A stretch of 64,000 nt of DNA from Chytridium lagenaria (GCA_025449115.1 JAHLKC010000038.1:124001-188000); one strand, 5' to 3'; positions 1-11,855 are shown, counted from the first letter of the stretch. The notes: a model not told the origin generated them from the sequence alone. A program made the numbers and translations.

Positions 1-393
1 ACTAGCTTGCATGAGCGAAGACCCAGAAAACAGTCCGCTGTGGCTTCCAAACCGAGATTGCGTTTGATTGCCGTCATGAATATTCGTAAAAGCGCCTTGT
101 GGTTGTGGAGATGATTCTGAAGGTTGACGCTGGGGAGGTGGTTGTGGCTGCTGCGTCTGGATTTGGGAATGCGGCTGTTGCGGCGCCTGTGGGGATGGCT
201 GTGACTGTTGTGATTGTTGCGACTGCTGTGACTGCTGTGACTGCTGTGACTGCGGCTGCTGTGATGGTTGTTGAGGTTGTTGAGTTTGGTGATTTCGCAG
301 TGCAATGAGCTTTTGAATTTGATCCTCCTGAACCTGAGTGTTTTGCTGAGGCGGTTGCTGCTGCTGCCATGAGAACCCGTAATTCATATCCAT
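1..393 (-). CDS. Glutamine-rich protein, 5' part only (runs off left edge)
   Basis: On the minus strand an open frame starts at an ATG at 393, just after an in-frame TAG at 415-417, and stays open to the window edge. It begins MDMNYGFSWQQQQ and continues with many Q, QP and QSQQ blocks, as in glutamine-rich transcription-factor or coactivator segments. No structured domain is visible and the C-terminus lies outside the window. A plus-strand reading frame (the next entry) begins at 369 and would overlap this start by 25 bp, so one of the two starts is probably wrong. CAG/CTG-rich DNA also makes long open frames on both strands by composition, which lowers confidence. Confidence 0.35.
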   Translation of the reverse strand, partial: MDMNYGFSWQQQQPPQQNTQVQEDQIQKLIALRNHQTQQPQQPSQQPQSQQSQQSQQSQQSQQSQPSPQAPQQPHSQIQTQQPQPPPQRQPSESSPQPQGAFTNIHDGNQTQSRFGSHSGLFSGSSLMQAS

Positions 394-1722
394 TACTTCC
401 TGAAGAATTACGTCCTATGCTGAACAAACCAAAGTCAATTGATTACATAAAACAGGTGTCCGAAGGATTTAGTCGGCCACATAAAACTCCTCCTTTCATG
501 AGGACAGTACCAAAAAGAAATAAGAGCTGAGAGCCTTTTTTTAAAAGATGATAAGAGCACAGTTCAGATGCTTCAACGGGAAAAAGAGTTTGTTTTGTTG
601 ATGTCTGATAGCTTTGCAAATAGATGAACTGATGCAGGAGGGGGATTTCACTACCTTGCAAAAATCAAAAGCGGTCTCCTCCAGAGAGAAGGGACAAGCG
701 GCCTATTCCAGCAGAGTAATAGTCCTCACACTGCTGCACCTGATGTGGGGTTTCCGTGATTTTAATCTGTATGGACGGAGTGCCCCTGCTTTAATATGAT
801 GCACCCAGCACAAAAGGGATTTCTGAAATTTATTTTTTTTTCATTATAGCTTTAAAATGACGAGGCATCAATGGATGAGGAACGAGACGGACATCCACTC
901 CTGAAGTAAGAGAGGTTGAGTCGGGCATCGTCGTAGAGTTCGTTCAAGGGGTGGACCGCCCCCTCACCATTTCGACCCGCCCTCCATAGGTTGAACACCT
1001 TCCTTTTTCAGTGGTTTCGCTTTTGAGAGGTGCTGCAGAAAGCCGCATTTCTTGATTTGTGAGATCTCAGCCAATGGGAAAAATTATAAAAATAAAAAAA
1101 AGAATTCCTCCATGATGGATGGCACATCATTTAAAATAAAATAAAATGCTCTGCAACTCTTCCCTTCCTCGCCACGGCTAACGATAGACCACAATTTGAT
1201 GGGAGTGAGCGACCAAGTCCTTTTTATGTTGACCATGATCAGAACACGGTCATTGTTGCAAATTTCATGGAGTCGCGTGAAAGCGCGTGATGGTTGATAT
1301 GTTGATGTTCTCAAATTCTTGAAACACTTCACATCCAAAGTCATCAGACCCGAACTTTGATGACTGCTCTTCTCAACTCTTAAGATTCATATACTCTTAT
1401 TCAATGGCGTAAGAATTTCAAGATTATTCAGTACTTAAAAACAACTTTATGTAACAGCTTACGAGTACTTTAATTAATTTTTAAAGGTTGATTTTAGGAG
1501 CACTTCAATTAATATTTCTATTTTTATGCAGCCCCTGTTACCAAACCAGATTCAACTACACTACAAGAGGCTGATTTACTATCACCTCCGACCAATGCGA
1601 TCAGGAACGCGCTTGAAGCATTGAAGAGCTTTCGCCGTTCAAAAATGCACTCACAAGCTGCAAATGGGGCCAGTTGTCAACAATACACCAAAGTAAAATG
1701 CCAACGTGATAGTGACTTTTGA
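369..1722 (+). CDS. Multi-exon gene of unknown function (structure uncertain)
   Basis: Read exon by exon, this stretch has protein-like frames separated by good splice signals, although no single ORF is long. ATG 369 opens MRTRNSYPLLPEELRPMLNK and continues to about 520. The frame then moves by one base to a charged helical segment (KDDKSTVQMLQREKEFVLLM). Further exon-like pieces follow acceptors near 609, 846, 1012 and 1188, the last reading RPQFDGSERPSPFYVDHDQN. A final exon (1531-1722) follows a clear pyrimidine-AG acceptor at 1530 and ends in TGA. A donor (GTAAGA) at about 1409 would join it to the preceding exon. I recognise no family. At least two frame changes must be assumed, so boundaries are tentative. 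Protein-like but unlinked frames continue to about 2129. Confidence 0.4.
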
Positions 1723-2625
1723 CAAACTGATCAAATTAGGTAAAAACAGGCCTGAGGAGGGCAAACGCTGTTTTGCCGTGCTGTTCTCACCATATAGAGT
1801 CCTTTAAAAAATAGACTATTATTCCATCTTGTGTGGGATCCAAATCCTCAGTTTCTGGAAGCTCATCGTTTTTCTTAACCCTTAAAGTCTCAAATTATTG
1901 TCACTACCACCACAGAACCTTGCTTGCTTTTGGAGAGTCTGGCAATAATCAAAGGGTTCAAAGTCTTTTACAACCTTGCAAACCAGAGGAAAACCATGTT
2001 TTAATCGGACCGAGAGTAGTTTGCTGTTGTTCAAGGAGCTCAGAGACATGATTTTGAATAATGTAAAGCCTGTACGATATTTTCGTTGCTTTATTTTGAT
2101 TTGTCATTATTGCATGTTCTCCAGTCATAAATAGGTATATGATACATTCTGTTGTAAAACAATGTTATGGCTCGCTGACTCCGTGCAGCTACGAGTCGCT
2201 TGGAATGGAATATAAATGCATATGTTTGATCCGTCTCAAAAGGAAGTAATTTTTGGATCTCATATCATACGTACATACAAAAACTAACATAATACCACTA
2301 TGGACCTCTAAAGTCTTGCAACGACAGTCACCCCTCCGAACTGCTGAGACTTCGCCATCGAAACTCACTCTGTAATAAAAAAACTTCTTTGTTTGTCGCT
2401 TGTTTTTGTTTTCTTGCTGAGAGGTTGAATAAGTATTCCGCATAGGGGCGGTGGTTGGTGGACTGACTTCAAAAACAGGAGGAATAATTCAAAATATTAG
2501 GAATAATAAAAGTAAATGTACGTTTGCTTTTGTAGAAAGAAGAATGGCATTTTCCCTCAATCAAAGACACAGAATAAAATAAAAACCTGCGAGATACCAC
2601 CAGTGCCCTCGTGAGTTGTGCATGC
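1723..2625. other. Unassigned stretch upstream of kexin
   Basis: About 900 bases with no gene I can call. Short frames around 1833-2129 look weakly protein-like and could be further 3' exons of the preceding unknown gene. From about 2130 to 2625 the sequence is AT-rich without a long frame and presumably holds the kexin promoter. I see no tRNA, repeat or other element. Confidence 0.4.
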
Positions 2626-5600
2626 ATGCTACGTATTTTTCATCACATACAAAAAATCGTCGGTTGTGTACAGCATGCCCTCTTGCCTTCTCTACTCTTG
2701 CGACTGATCATTTTGGCTTACTCCGCCGGTAACGTCGGCCAACCAGTGGGCGGTCCAACTTCGGCATCCATCAGATGGCCGGTTGTTGACAGAGTTAGAA
2801 GCTGGCAAACTGGTACATGATCATGGATTTTAGGTTTCTGGGGCAAGTGGGAGACTTGGACGGCGTTTTCGTACTTGAGTCAAAGGATACAATTGATCGT
2901 GACATTGCTGGCGATGTGACGGATCACAATCTAAAAAGGAGATCAACCGAAGAAGTCGATGACTTTCTGCTTACCAGCGATCATGTCGTCTGGTATGAGT
3001 TGCAGAAGGCAAGAAGAAGGCGTAGCCGTTACAAGTTGAATGAGGACTTCGCAAATTTTATTGATCCCAAATTCTCTTCGCAGTGGCACTTAGTATGTAT
3101 TGGACATTCGTTTCCCTTTCCTATTATTTTTTTTTAAAAAAAAACCCCTTACTCTTTGATCCGCAGGATAATACCGGTCTGAATGGGATGTCGCGTGGTC
3201 ACGATATCAATGTAATTCCAGTAAGCAGCACTCTAAACAATGTTTTTAATACATAAAGGTTTGGAGACGAGGAATAAATGGTAGCGGTATAACTGTGGCT
3301 ATTATTGATGATGGTGTCGAACACAATCATCCGGATTTTGATTCACATAAATGGGTAATTTTAATAACGTCATGTGGTAGTCAGTTGATTTTTTCAGTCA
3401 ATGGAATCAAGTTACGACTTCAATGAGAGAACAAATGATCCATCACCTCAATCTCCAACCGATGTTCATGGAACACGTTGCGCGGGAGAAATTGGAGCGC
3501 AACCAAATGATATATGCGGAGTGGGTGTGGCATACGGTGTTCGCTTGGCAGGTAATCATGTTTTACTGCAGATTTTTATATGATCTTCGTCCGCCAAGAG
3601 CGTGAAATTGACGTATTTCTTTATTAAGGAGAAAGGTTAATATCTGAATCAACGACAGACGCGGTTGAGGCACAAGCATTGAATTACAAAAATCATATTA
3701 ACGACATATACTCATCATCATGGGGTCCCGATGATGACGGAGCTTCCTTAGATGGACCTGGATACCTCGGTAGGAATGCCCTTATTGCTGGTGTCGAGAG
3801 AGGACGAGGTGGGCGCGGATCTATATTTGTATTTGCCAGCGGAAATGGCGGTCTTGAGGGAGATAACTGCAATTTTGATGGTTACGCCAATTCGATATAC
3901 ACGGTGGCTATAGGTGCCATTAATAGTGCTGGGAAAATGCCACCTTATGGTGAAATTTGTGCAGCTCATTTAGGGGTCACTTACTCGGGAGGTGGAGGCT
4001 TTGGTATTGTAAGTAGGATAATTTGTCAGGGCGCTAATGTTCAAACAAGTGGACCACTGATATTGGCGCCAAATGCACAGGATCACACTCGGGAACATCT
4101 GCAGCCGCACCAATAGCATCTGGAATTATTGCCCTGATGTTGTCTGCAAGGTACATCATCTAAACATTAATTTTGTGGAATGTTGAATGTATAACATAGG
4201 CCTGAACTTCGATGGAGAGACGTTCAACAGTTGGTTGTGGAAACGGCGCAATCAACTGATGATGATGATAGTGACTGGATTTTCAACGGAGCAGGAAGGG
4301 CAGTCTCACATAAATACGGATTCGGCCGACTAAATGCCGATTTAATTGTTAAAGCTGCCGAGGCGCATTACATTCTCCCACCTTTACAATTTTCATTCTC
4401 CAAGTCACGCCATCCAAACGTTCAAATACCTATATCAAATCCTATATTAAATCCTATATGGCGAATCCCAACAAAGAATACCAAGCATTCTTCACAGTCG
4501 GTGAAATACCATACTCTGTTCAAAAACGGAAAGTCTTCAAATACGGAGAGAGAAGACAACGTACTTTGGGCAGATGATTCTATAGACATCACACCAGACG
4601 ACATCAGCGGAGTCGATTTAAAGTCTTTGGAACACGTCCAAGTAGTTGTGCGGATTCGACACCTTCGACGGAAACACCTGACTGTGTATTTTCTCTCCAT
4701 CAGGAACACCATCCTTGCTGGCATCTCCGAGAGTATTGGATAACTCCACGGAGGGTTTCAATCCTTGGACTTTTATGACCGTTAGAAATTGGGGAGAAGC
4801 TCCGTTCGGAGTCTGGCGACTTTTGATACATGATTCGGGACAAAGTAGCGATGACATTCGGAATGACGCGTTACTGAAACCAGGCGAATTGTTATCATGG
4901 ACTTTGACGCTGCGTGGAACTTGCTCAATAGAAGACCGTCTTATAAACGAGAAGGAGAAGACTTCACAATGCGTCTCGACAACCAGGAAAGTAATATGGC
5001 CCTTTACGAGTTGGGTATTTGCTGGATTTACCGCCGCATTTTTGGGCCTTTTCTCTGTTACTCTCATGATATGGCTCTGGCTCGGGAGGTCATTTCGAAG
5101 GAGACGTCCCATATGGAAATTTCTCACGCGGACTGCATACTTCGCTTGCGGTGAAGGTTTTGGGTACATTCCGTGTTTCGGATCGGAAGAGTCTTCGAGT
5201 TGCCGTAGAATGTTTGAGCCAGATGCTGTGGATAAATTGTGGGGAGATATTGAATCACCATCAGCCGAGACGAGCTTTCCTGAGAGGCTGCATCTCAAGT
5301 CAGATAAGCCTTCCAATTCACAGACTCTTCGCAAAAATCCGCCAATTTTTAATTGCCAAAGTTCTGGAAGCTCGGACAGCTCTTGGCGCGAAACAGGGAG
5401 AAAGTCGAATAATGGCCTTCAAAGAACTCTTTCACGTTCAACATCATTTGAAAGTATGCAAAGGCAGCACAGAGTAGCAAGCCGAATTTCTTTGTCAATG
5501 TCAAGTAATCGCGACTTGGCATCTGACATTGAAGTTCGAGGCAGAAATCACCTAACAATAGCCGATTCACATGAAAATAATACCAGCGCTATTTTTGCTA

Positions 5601-5884
5601 AGGAATCCGAAACACAACAGTATCCAGGCTTTAACTCTAAGGGTTACCCTAATGCGGAAGAGCGCGAAAAAGATATAGTTCTCAATGGAAGTAGAAGCGC
5701 AGTGCCTATCGTAAAGTCTGCGTCTCCATATCCACGAAAGAGAACTTGGTCGAATCAGTCTCCTCAACTTTCAAGAATTTCTCGCAACTCCGCTGGAGTG
5801 GGCTCACCAGGGAGGACTTTAATAAGAACGTCTTCTCTTCAAAATATCAAAAAAGGAGAAGATTTGCAACAAAGTGAAATATAG
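2626..5884 (+). CDS. KEX2: Kexin-type proprotein convertase (Kex2-like, S8 family)
   Basis: A late-Golgi calcium-dependent serine protease that cleaves secretory precursors after basic pairs. The order is a signal peptide ([17 protein letters not shown]), a prodomain (NQWAVQL, then [14 protein letters not shown]) with a basic KARRRRSR cleavage site, and the subtilisin domain. That domain shows all key residues: Asp in IIDDGVE, His in [10 protein letters not shown], oxyanion Asn in ASGNGG and Ser in [10 protein letters not shown]-domain ([13 protein letters not shown]) and one membrane helix (about 4999-5090) follow, then a Ser-rich cytosolic tail. Introns are visible at 3093-3166, 3221-3258, 3355-3397, 3552-3628, 4009-4049 and 4151-4199. 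The frame changes three times, each at a TTTT run (2711-2714, 2828-2831, 4689-4692), and each is repaired by dropping one T. ATG 2626 is the first in frame with the signal peptide. The stop lies 13 bp from the GST stop on the other strand. Confidence 0.95.
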
Positions 5885-5897
5885 ACGAACTGCCTAT

Positions 5898-6818
5898 TTA
5901 TTTCTTGTGTCTTTTTTCTGAATCAAGATATTGACGAATGCGCGGGTGAGAGGAAACATTTTCAACCAGAAGAAAAAGACCCGGAGTCCTTTTATAGCCT
6001 TCCATGTTCTTGTAGACATTATCGCCACCAACTTCGAATATGCGATGTAAAATAAGGAAGGCTTGTAGATCCGCCAATGTGATCTGAAATAATTTTGTTA
6101 CTTACGTGCTTTAAAAGAAAAGCAAGAAACAAGACATTGACCTTAGATCCCGCATAGAGCCCATTCCTGCCATTTTGGTGCAATAGTGGCTCATGAAATC
6201 GGGAAAAGTTTGGAAAACTCTCTGAAAAGAATGCCGAGGAAACTTTGGCTTTCGTATCCTCACCAGCTCGTTCAACTTTTTTCCAAAGCTCAGCGAGGTC
6301 ATTATACGCTTCAAACACAGAATCGACCTTTGCGGCTTCCATGGGATCTTCAGGTAATAGACCTTGACCCATATTAGCACATAAGATTTAAAATAACGAC
6401 ACTCACCAAACTTCCTTGCAAGGTAGCGTTCAATTGCATGCGATTGCGCCAGTTGCATTACCTGTTTACCGTTTCTAAACTCCAAAAGCACAGGAAGCTG
6501 AGTGCGCGCTTTAGTAGAAGTAAATCAAATCCTCTATCGGACCTGCCCGAACGGAGTGTTGGGCTTGTCTTTTGGCCAAGCTTGTGGTTGAACTTCCTCC
6601 CAAGAAGCTTCTGCATACTCAAGAATCAAGCGGCTGAGCTCGGCGCGACCTCGAACTCCAAAGTATTGCAGCTGAAAGCTTTCCACGTAACTTTCATTCC
6701 CACCCATATGAAAATCATCAAGACTGCTTTCCATTAGCAGAGCATCATATCCTTCATGTGCTGCCAGCACCGTAGTTAGGGGCCAAAGAAGTAACCATGT
6801 CCATAGAGTCCTAAGCAT
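5898..6818 (-). CDS. Glutathione S-transferase, sigma-like, with N-terminal signal peptide
   Basis: Conjugates glutathione to electrophiles or acts on related substrates. The N-terminal thioredoxin-like domain shows the YFGVRGRAELSRLIL motif, with the Tyr expected for glutathione activation, and QSHAIERYLARKFG, the usual Ser of the glutathione site. The C-terminal helical domain ends ITLADLQAFLILHRIFEVGG and HPRIRQYLDS. Three introns with GT/AG ends separate these blocks (about 6495-6540, 6363-6406 and 6088-6145). The start chosen at 6818 gives MLRTLWTWLLLWPLTTVLAA, a convincing signal peptide or membrane anchor about 50 residues ahead of the GST fold, which is unusual for a cytosolic family. 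An upstream ATG at 6917 would lengthen it. The frame is intact throughout. Confidence 0.9.
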
Positions 6819-6998
6819 GATTTTACAAAATTTTACTCGTAGCCTTGTTCCCAGTTTTAAGATACAAGTCGTCCTCGTAGCCATCACATTTGAGGTAATC
6901 TCTCTATTGTCGTTCATATTCTGAATGAATTATAGGTTGGACTAGCTTTCACAGCATCCCGCACTCTCCTGTTTCGACGCACTAGCAAATCGCTCAGG

Positions 6999-7944
6999 AT
7001 GGACGCTCAATCCATGCTGCAACATCAGAATCGACGGTCTCAGAACCCCAGCATGGCTCCCTCCCTGCCTCCCATCACCCTTCCAGCAATCGCCGAGACT
7101 GCCCCACTCTCCTCATCCATCAGTAGCACAGCAAGTAGCATCACAACCAATAGCAGCACTCATCCCAGCGGCTTCCAACCAGCTTCATTCGGCGGCTCCT
7201 CCTCCACTAACCAATACCACCCTCTGTCCCCAGCACGATCCATTCCAAGCATGAGAGAAAACAGTCGTAGTAATCGCTCCTTGATGCCTTCGTCTCTCCC
7301 TTCAAGAGGCTTTGTAATCGGACCACCGTCACGTTCGCATTGGAAGGTATATTTTCTGTCCTGTCCTAAGTGCCTTACTCTGCATCCCTGTTACTTTGAT
7401 CATTGGGACATACTGTGTAATTAACTTCAACGTAAAATTATCAAGCCGGACTCGTCTTCACAAACATGCGACTCATGCAGATCAAAGTTTGGACTCCTAA
7501 CACGAAGGCATCACTGTCGGGCATGCGGAGGGCTGTTTTGTGGTGCATGCAGCCCGCATGTAGCAAGACTCGATCACACCGCTCAACCCCATCCTGCTGG
7601 CATGCTTTGCCGAATCTGCAGTAACTGCCATGCTGCTTTTGAAAGAAAAGCTCTTGAAGAACTGGAGCATTCCATGAACGTCGCAACCATGCATCAAGAA
7701 AAGCTAAAAAGAAACGATCCCAGTAATGCCTCTGCAATTTCAGCAGACGGACGGTCTGGACCTTCAGCAACGTTACAGAATGGAGAAGCTAGTAAGGCAG
7801 TGAACATACGGAAACCTCCTAAAAATGAAGGTGCTGAAGGTGAACCAGACTTTCTATATCTTTTTCTAACCCTATTGTGCGCAAAAAGGCGATCTTCCAC
7901 CATCTCTCAGCGTGCCCTCGGACTGGACATGGAGCACATTTTAA
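6999..7944 (+). CDS. FYVE zinc-finger protein
   Basis: Likely binds phosphatidylinositol 3-phosphate on endosomes or vacuole. Residues 1-115 are Ser/Thr/Pro-rich and disordered. After an intron at 7347-7445 the FYVE domain starts with WKPD, followed by paired CxxC knuckles (CDSC, CRAC, CGAC, CRIC, CSNC), the basic RRHHCR core and RIC, all diagnostic of functional FYVE domains. A second intron (7840-7888, CTAAC branch site) restores a short C-terminus ending DWTWSTF, instead of a longer read-through that would end at 7988. The downstream region is basic and Ala/Ser-rich. It lies head to head with the GST gene (180 bp) and tail to tail with the SANT-like gene. No enzymatic domain is seen. Confidence 0.9.
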
Positions 7945-8093
7945 ATCCGTCACTCACACCATTATCATTTACAAAGAAATTAAAGTAAAAACTATCAGAA
8001 CACTGTTTTGCTTTGTTTTCTTTGTCTGTCCCTACTCATAATACATGCCAAAACAAGAATAAATATCAAACTACATCATCCACACAAAAAAAA

Positions 8094-9677
8094 TCAAATC
8101 ACTTCAAGTTTTAAAATCACTCGGAGATTCCAAGGCGGCTGCCGATGGTCCGGAATGCGGAAGAAAAGCCAGCCAATGTGACCAAAGGAAACTTTGGGCT
8201 CCTCCGACGGACATACAGCATGCAATAACAAGGAATGGTCATAGGCTTTGTCCGTCACTGCATTGGACGGCATAACTCGAGGGGTGCTGTTGGCTAGCTT
8301 TGTACGAATTGTGGTTCTGAGAGGAGTACGGTCACCAACTCTTAATTTCTTCCAGTTTCGCGTGTCATTGCGAATCACCTTAGAAAGAAGACGCTGAGCG
8401 GTAGACGATTGACGACCATCTTCAAGAAGGCGAGGCCGCTTGTAAGTGTATTCTTGAGGAGTCTCAACATTCTCATCCTCAACGTTAAGGGTATTGGTCA
8501 ACGCGGTATTATCTTCGTCATGCACTCTACGTCGCTTTCCAATTACAGCCATGGCCCTCGGAGGAGTAGGAGCATCTTGAGAAAAAATGATTTGAGCGGA
8601 AGAGTCATTGGCGATTAAATCTTTAGCGACAATCTGAAACCCATTCCTTCGACGTGGTGTCAATCGGCGAGTTGCAACAGGGCTTTCATCTGCCTTCTTT
8701 ACCATCCTGTAAGAAGCGCATCCTCTGAACTACTTCCGTTCTCCTTCTCATCGACTATTTGTAAGTCAGTACCGTGATTCTCATTATCAAACAAAGGCAT
8801 TTTAGTCTTTTCCACGGTATTTGGGACTAAAACATGCTGTGATGAAATAGAGCTTTTTTCAGGCACTTCCCAAAACGAGGTTTTCTTGGCAGCCGCGACA
8901 TTCACGTCGGTAGCTTTCAAGATGTTGCGAAGTCGCGAAGGGGTTTTTCGGTGGCAAATGTTTTGTTGGTGGGCCTCACAGGCTTAAAAGTTTCCTCAGA
9001 CTTATCGGTGTCCTCTAGAGGCTGAAATCCAGTCGCCTTTCGAGTGCCTTTGTTTTCGACGGTGCTCTTAAGCCCAAGAGCCATTTCAAGATTCTTCAAC
9101 GAAGTCTTGGAGCCTGTGACCCGCTTTGCGCGTAGGGCTTCTCTGCGACTTGGGGTCAACGATTTATCGGTTTGCCTCAAAGGGTCGTCCTCCATGATTG
9201 CCTCTGAGACCTTACGAGCCTTGAGGGCAGCCTTACGTGAAGGTGTAAATGAAGACCTCAACGACATTTTTTTGGGCTTTCAAGGCCGCACTTCGATACG
9301 CCTTGCGCTCGAATGTCTTCACATGTTCCCTGACAGCAACATCTAAGCTAGAGATCTCTTCCAGCGCTTGCTTCACTCCAACCTCTTGTGGGTTGGACGA
9401 TTTAGAAAGCTCCTTGATTCTGTCCTTGATCTTTTATGGACGAAGGGTAGGGGAGGAATTACAACGAGTTTTACGGAGCTCCTCGCATAAACAAACAAAA
9501 CTCACATCAGGGACAAGGCGAGTGTTTCCCAAACACTTCTTAACTTCTTTGTAATCAATAGGAGATTGACGCGAGGCCGTAAGAAGTATAGAATCCTTTA
9601 TGAGAAGTGGAGTAAGAATAGAGATATACGAGTTCCCTCACCTCTTCTTTGGTCCATGACCCCTGTGAAAGCGCCAT
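8094..9677 (-). CDS. SANT/Myb-like N-terminus with repeated TPSR motifs, function unknown
   Basis: The first exon from ATG 9677 reads MALSQGSWTKEED, a start typical of a SANT/Myb domain (SWTKEED...LL). Two introns follow (about 9578-9642 and 9435-9506), then a charged helical segment. The central part carries repeated TP-x-R motifs: FTPSRKAALKARKV, LTPSRREALRAKRV, KTPSRLRNILKAT, LTPRRRNG and TPLRTT. Each fits the CDK consensus S/T-P-x-K/R. The C-terminus is basic, then hydrophobic (KVSFGHIGWLFFRIP). Three single-base frame changes are needed: a T7 run at 9267-9273, an A5 run on the minus strand near 8945, and one near 8712. I do not recognise the family. A chromatin or kinetochore role is only a guess from the SANT start and CDK-type sites. 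Confidence 0.6.
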
Positions 9678-9746
9678 TTGAATCAACCTCTGAAGTCCGA
9701 ATGTCGAGAAACAAACTAAAGAAAATTTTTTTTCAACACTTCAACC

Positions 9747-10437
9747 ATGACTGCCATTGAAGCAAATCCTAGAGGCATTCCGAGGGCGCCCTTCATGGTG
9801 AATAAGACACTTTGACGCATTAAAATTGATTTTGTAGGATAAAGTCGAGGACTTTGTGGCAGATGGAGAAGTTGAAGGGACTCTTCGAAAGTTTCAGGAA
9901 ATGATTGCGTGAGTAAATAGCTGTAAAGTTGTGATTAACATGAATTAGTAAATACCGGACAATGGAGGCACATTTGCTGCAGAGAAAGCAGAGTTTAGAG
10001 TCCAAGATTCCGGAACTAAAAAAGACTCTCGACATGGTCTTGTTTCTCTTATCTCGAGCGGTATGAATGTCTTTAACTTGATAAGAAAGTTAAGAACTTT
10101 TTAGTCTGAGGATGAGCCTATTATGACGGATTTTGAAGTCAACGACACTCTTTGGGTTCGTTCCAAGATTAATCCCACTGAAAGTGTTTTTTTGTGGCTG
10201 GGAGCAAATGTCATGCTGGAATATAAAACTGAGGAGGCCAAAACGCTACTGCAAGACAAGCTTACAACCGCGAAAGGCAGTTTACAGCAGATTTTGGAAG
10301 ACCTTGAATTTTTTAAAGGAGCAAATAACAACGATGGAGGTTGGTTTCTCTCCAAGCAATTTTGTTAATGAGTGTAGGTCAACTTTTCTCGAGTTCATAA
10401 TTGGGATGTGAAAGTCAGAAGGGAGAAGAAGAAATGA
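9747..10437 (+). CDS. PAC10: Prefoldin subunit 3 (VBP1/Pac10)
   Basis: Alpha-type subunit of the hexameric prefoldin co-chaperone, which hands nascent tubulin and actin to the CCT chaperonin. Hallmarks include GIPRAPFM, the first coiled coil (LQRKQSLESKIPELKKTLDM), VFLWLGANVMLEY, and the closing NFSRVHNWDVKVRREKKK. Introns of about 40 nt interrupt it four times, the last at 10340-10377. The second coiled coil changes frame at a T6 run (10309-10314). Removing one T turns DLEFFKGAN into DLEFLKEQITTMEV, exactly the family consensus, so this is almost surely a sequence error. It lies head to head with the SANT-like gene (69 bp) and its stop is 17 bp from the MYG1 stop. Flagellate cells need much tubulin folding, but this gene is universal. 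Confidence 0.97.
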
Positions 10438-10454
10438 TAATACTTTTATTGAAT

Positions 10455-11855
10455 TCAAAATCTCAACGCCGCCGTCGCCATCGCTATTGCATTTTCCTTT
10501 GAAGAATACTTTGTTAAAGCACGAAAAGTGCACACGAGTTACTTTGCTTTCGTTGCCTCCAATGAAACCTGAAGCGTGGACAAATATGCAACCTGATATT
10601 TCCGCCTTCTCGCTTAAAACATTATCGCGTAGTCCTCTCCAAGGCTCTGGAAGCGGCTTGCGACTGAGATCACACATATTCAAATAAATATAAGATCAAA
10701 AAACAATAAGAAAAACCTTTCGAATGAGTCTGGAGCGTTTGGAACTTGATAATACAAATAAGTCTGAGTAAGTTTTACTTAAACTAAGGTCTGCACCTGC
10801 TTGGACTCTCCATTTTTTCGATTCGTCGGGATAAACCACGTAAATGATGGAATCTTCTCCTTTGATCCCCGAAAACTTCTTCCAGTTGATGACTACAATT
10901 ATAAAGACTTGATTCCGTGATTAACTTACAGGTGTTCCCTTCCACGGACAAAACTGTTCAAAGACCAAGACTCTCCCAGAAGCATTAACCTCAAAACTGA
11001 CGAAATTAGCGCAAGGGGTAAAGTAGTATGATTCTATACCGTGACTTCAAGCCATCCTCAACCAAAGTGCGTGCAGGGAGCCACGACAGTCCCAAGTATC
11101 TCACCTAAATTATTTGAGTATATACTCATGATTAAATCTTACCCGCTCGGTAAATTCACGTCCAGTCAATGCAACTGCCTCGAGAAACCTGCCCATAAGA
11201 TCAACATCTTTCTCGTTCCACCACGGGTTCAACCGAGCCACTCTAGACGAGATCGATGTCCCGTCTTTGTACAACGGCTTGACGTCAACGGGATAGCGAC
11301 TGATACCATTGTCAACACCATCAAACCTAGAAAAACTTAGCAAACAGAGTAAACATGAATATTACCCTTCCACAAAATCGTTGTAAAGCTTCTGATAAAG
11401 AATATCCAGTCTTTCGTCGTCCAAATTCCATTGCAATATATTGGCGATAACTGATTTACCAAAGTGCTGCCATGTTTAGTAATGTGTGAAAGCGATAGAA
11501 TAAACCTTGTAAATCAAGCCGGCTGACGACAACTTGGTAGTATGCACTGAAATCAAACGTCTCCGAAAACCCTCTTTGATGATGATCAAAACGAAAGTTC
11601 TCGGGAACGTACTCCCCTCCGACGTCCGACAACGATATCTGCCTCGTTAATCAATGAAGTCTGGCGTGTCCGGATAATCTCTTTGGTAAGAAATAAGTCG
11701 CTATGCAGGAGAAATGAGTATACCAGAGTCTTTGAACTGCTCAGTGTTTTTTAAGCATAAATATGGCAAAGGCTTCATCTGTAGAAGTATGAGCTATTAA
11801 GGGTTATTCAAGCCCAACCAGCGTGGAATGTCCCATCATGAGTTGCGATTTTCAT
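10455..11855 (-). CDS. MYG1: MYG1 family (UPF0160) 3'-5' RNA exonuclease
   Basis: DHH-type phosphoesterase that in other eukaryotes processes RNA in nucleus/nucleolus and mitochondria. Motifs appear in order: THDGTFHADEAFA at the start (metal ligands H and D), RFDHHQRGFSETF (the DHH box), KLSSAGLIYK, FDGVDNGISRYP, RVARLNPWWNEKD, PLPEPWRGLRD and FVHASGFIGG. After a last intron the protein ends ENAIAMATAALRF. At least seven small introns are present. Two frame changes are seen: a T6 run at 11747-11752 (one base too many) and AAA at 11550-11552. It is tail to tail with prefoldin 3 and head to head (42 bp) with the next gene. Confidence 0.95.

Noticed and set aside
99..308. Val/Ala-rich plus-strand frame
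   Set aside because: It is the shadow of CAG-rich DNA and has the composition expected from CTG/GTG repeats.
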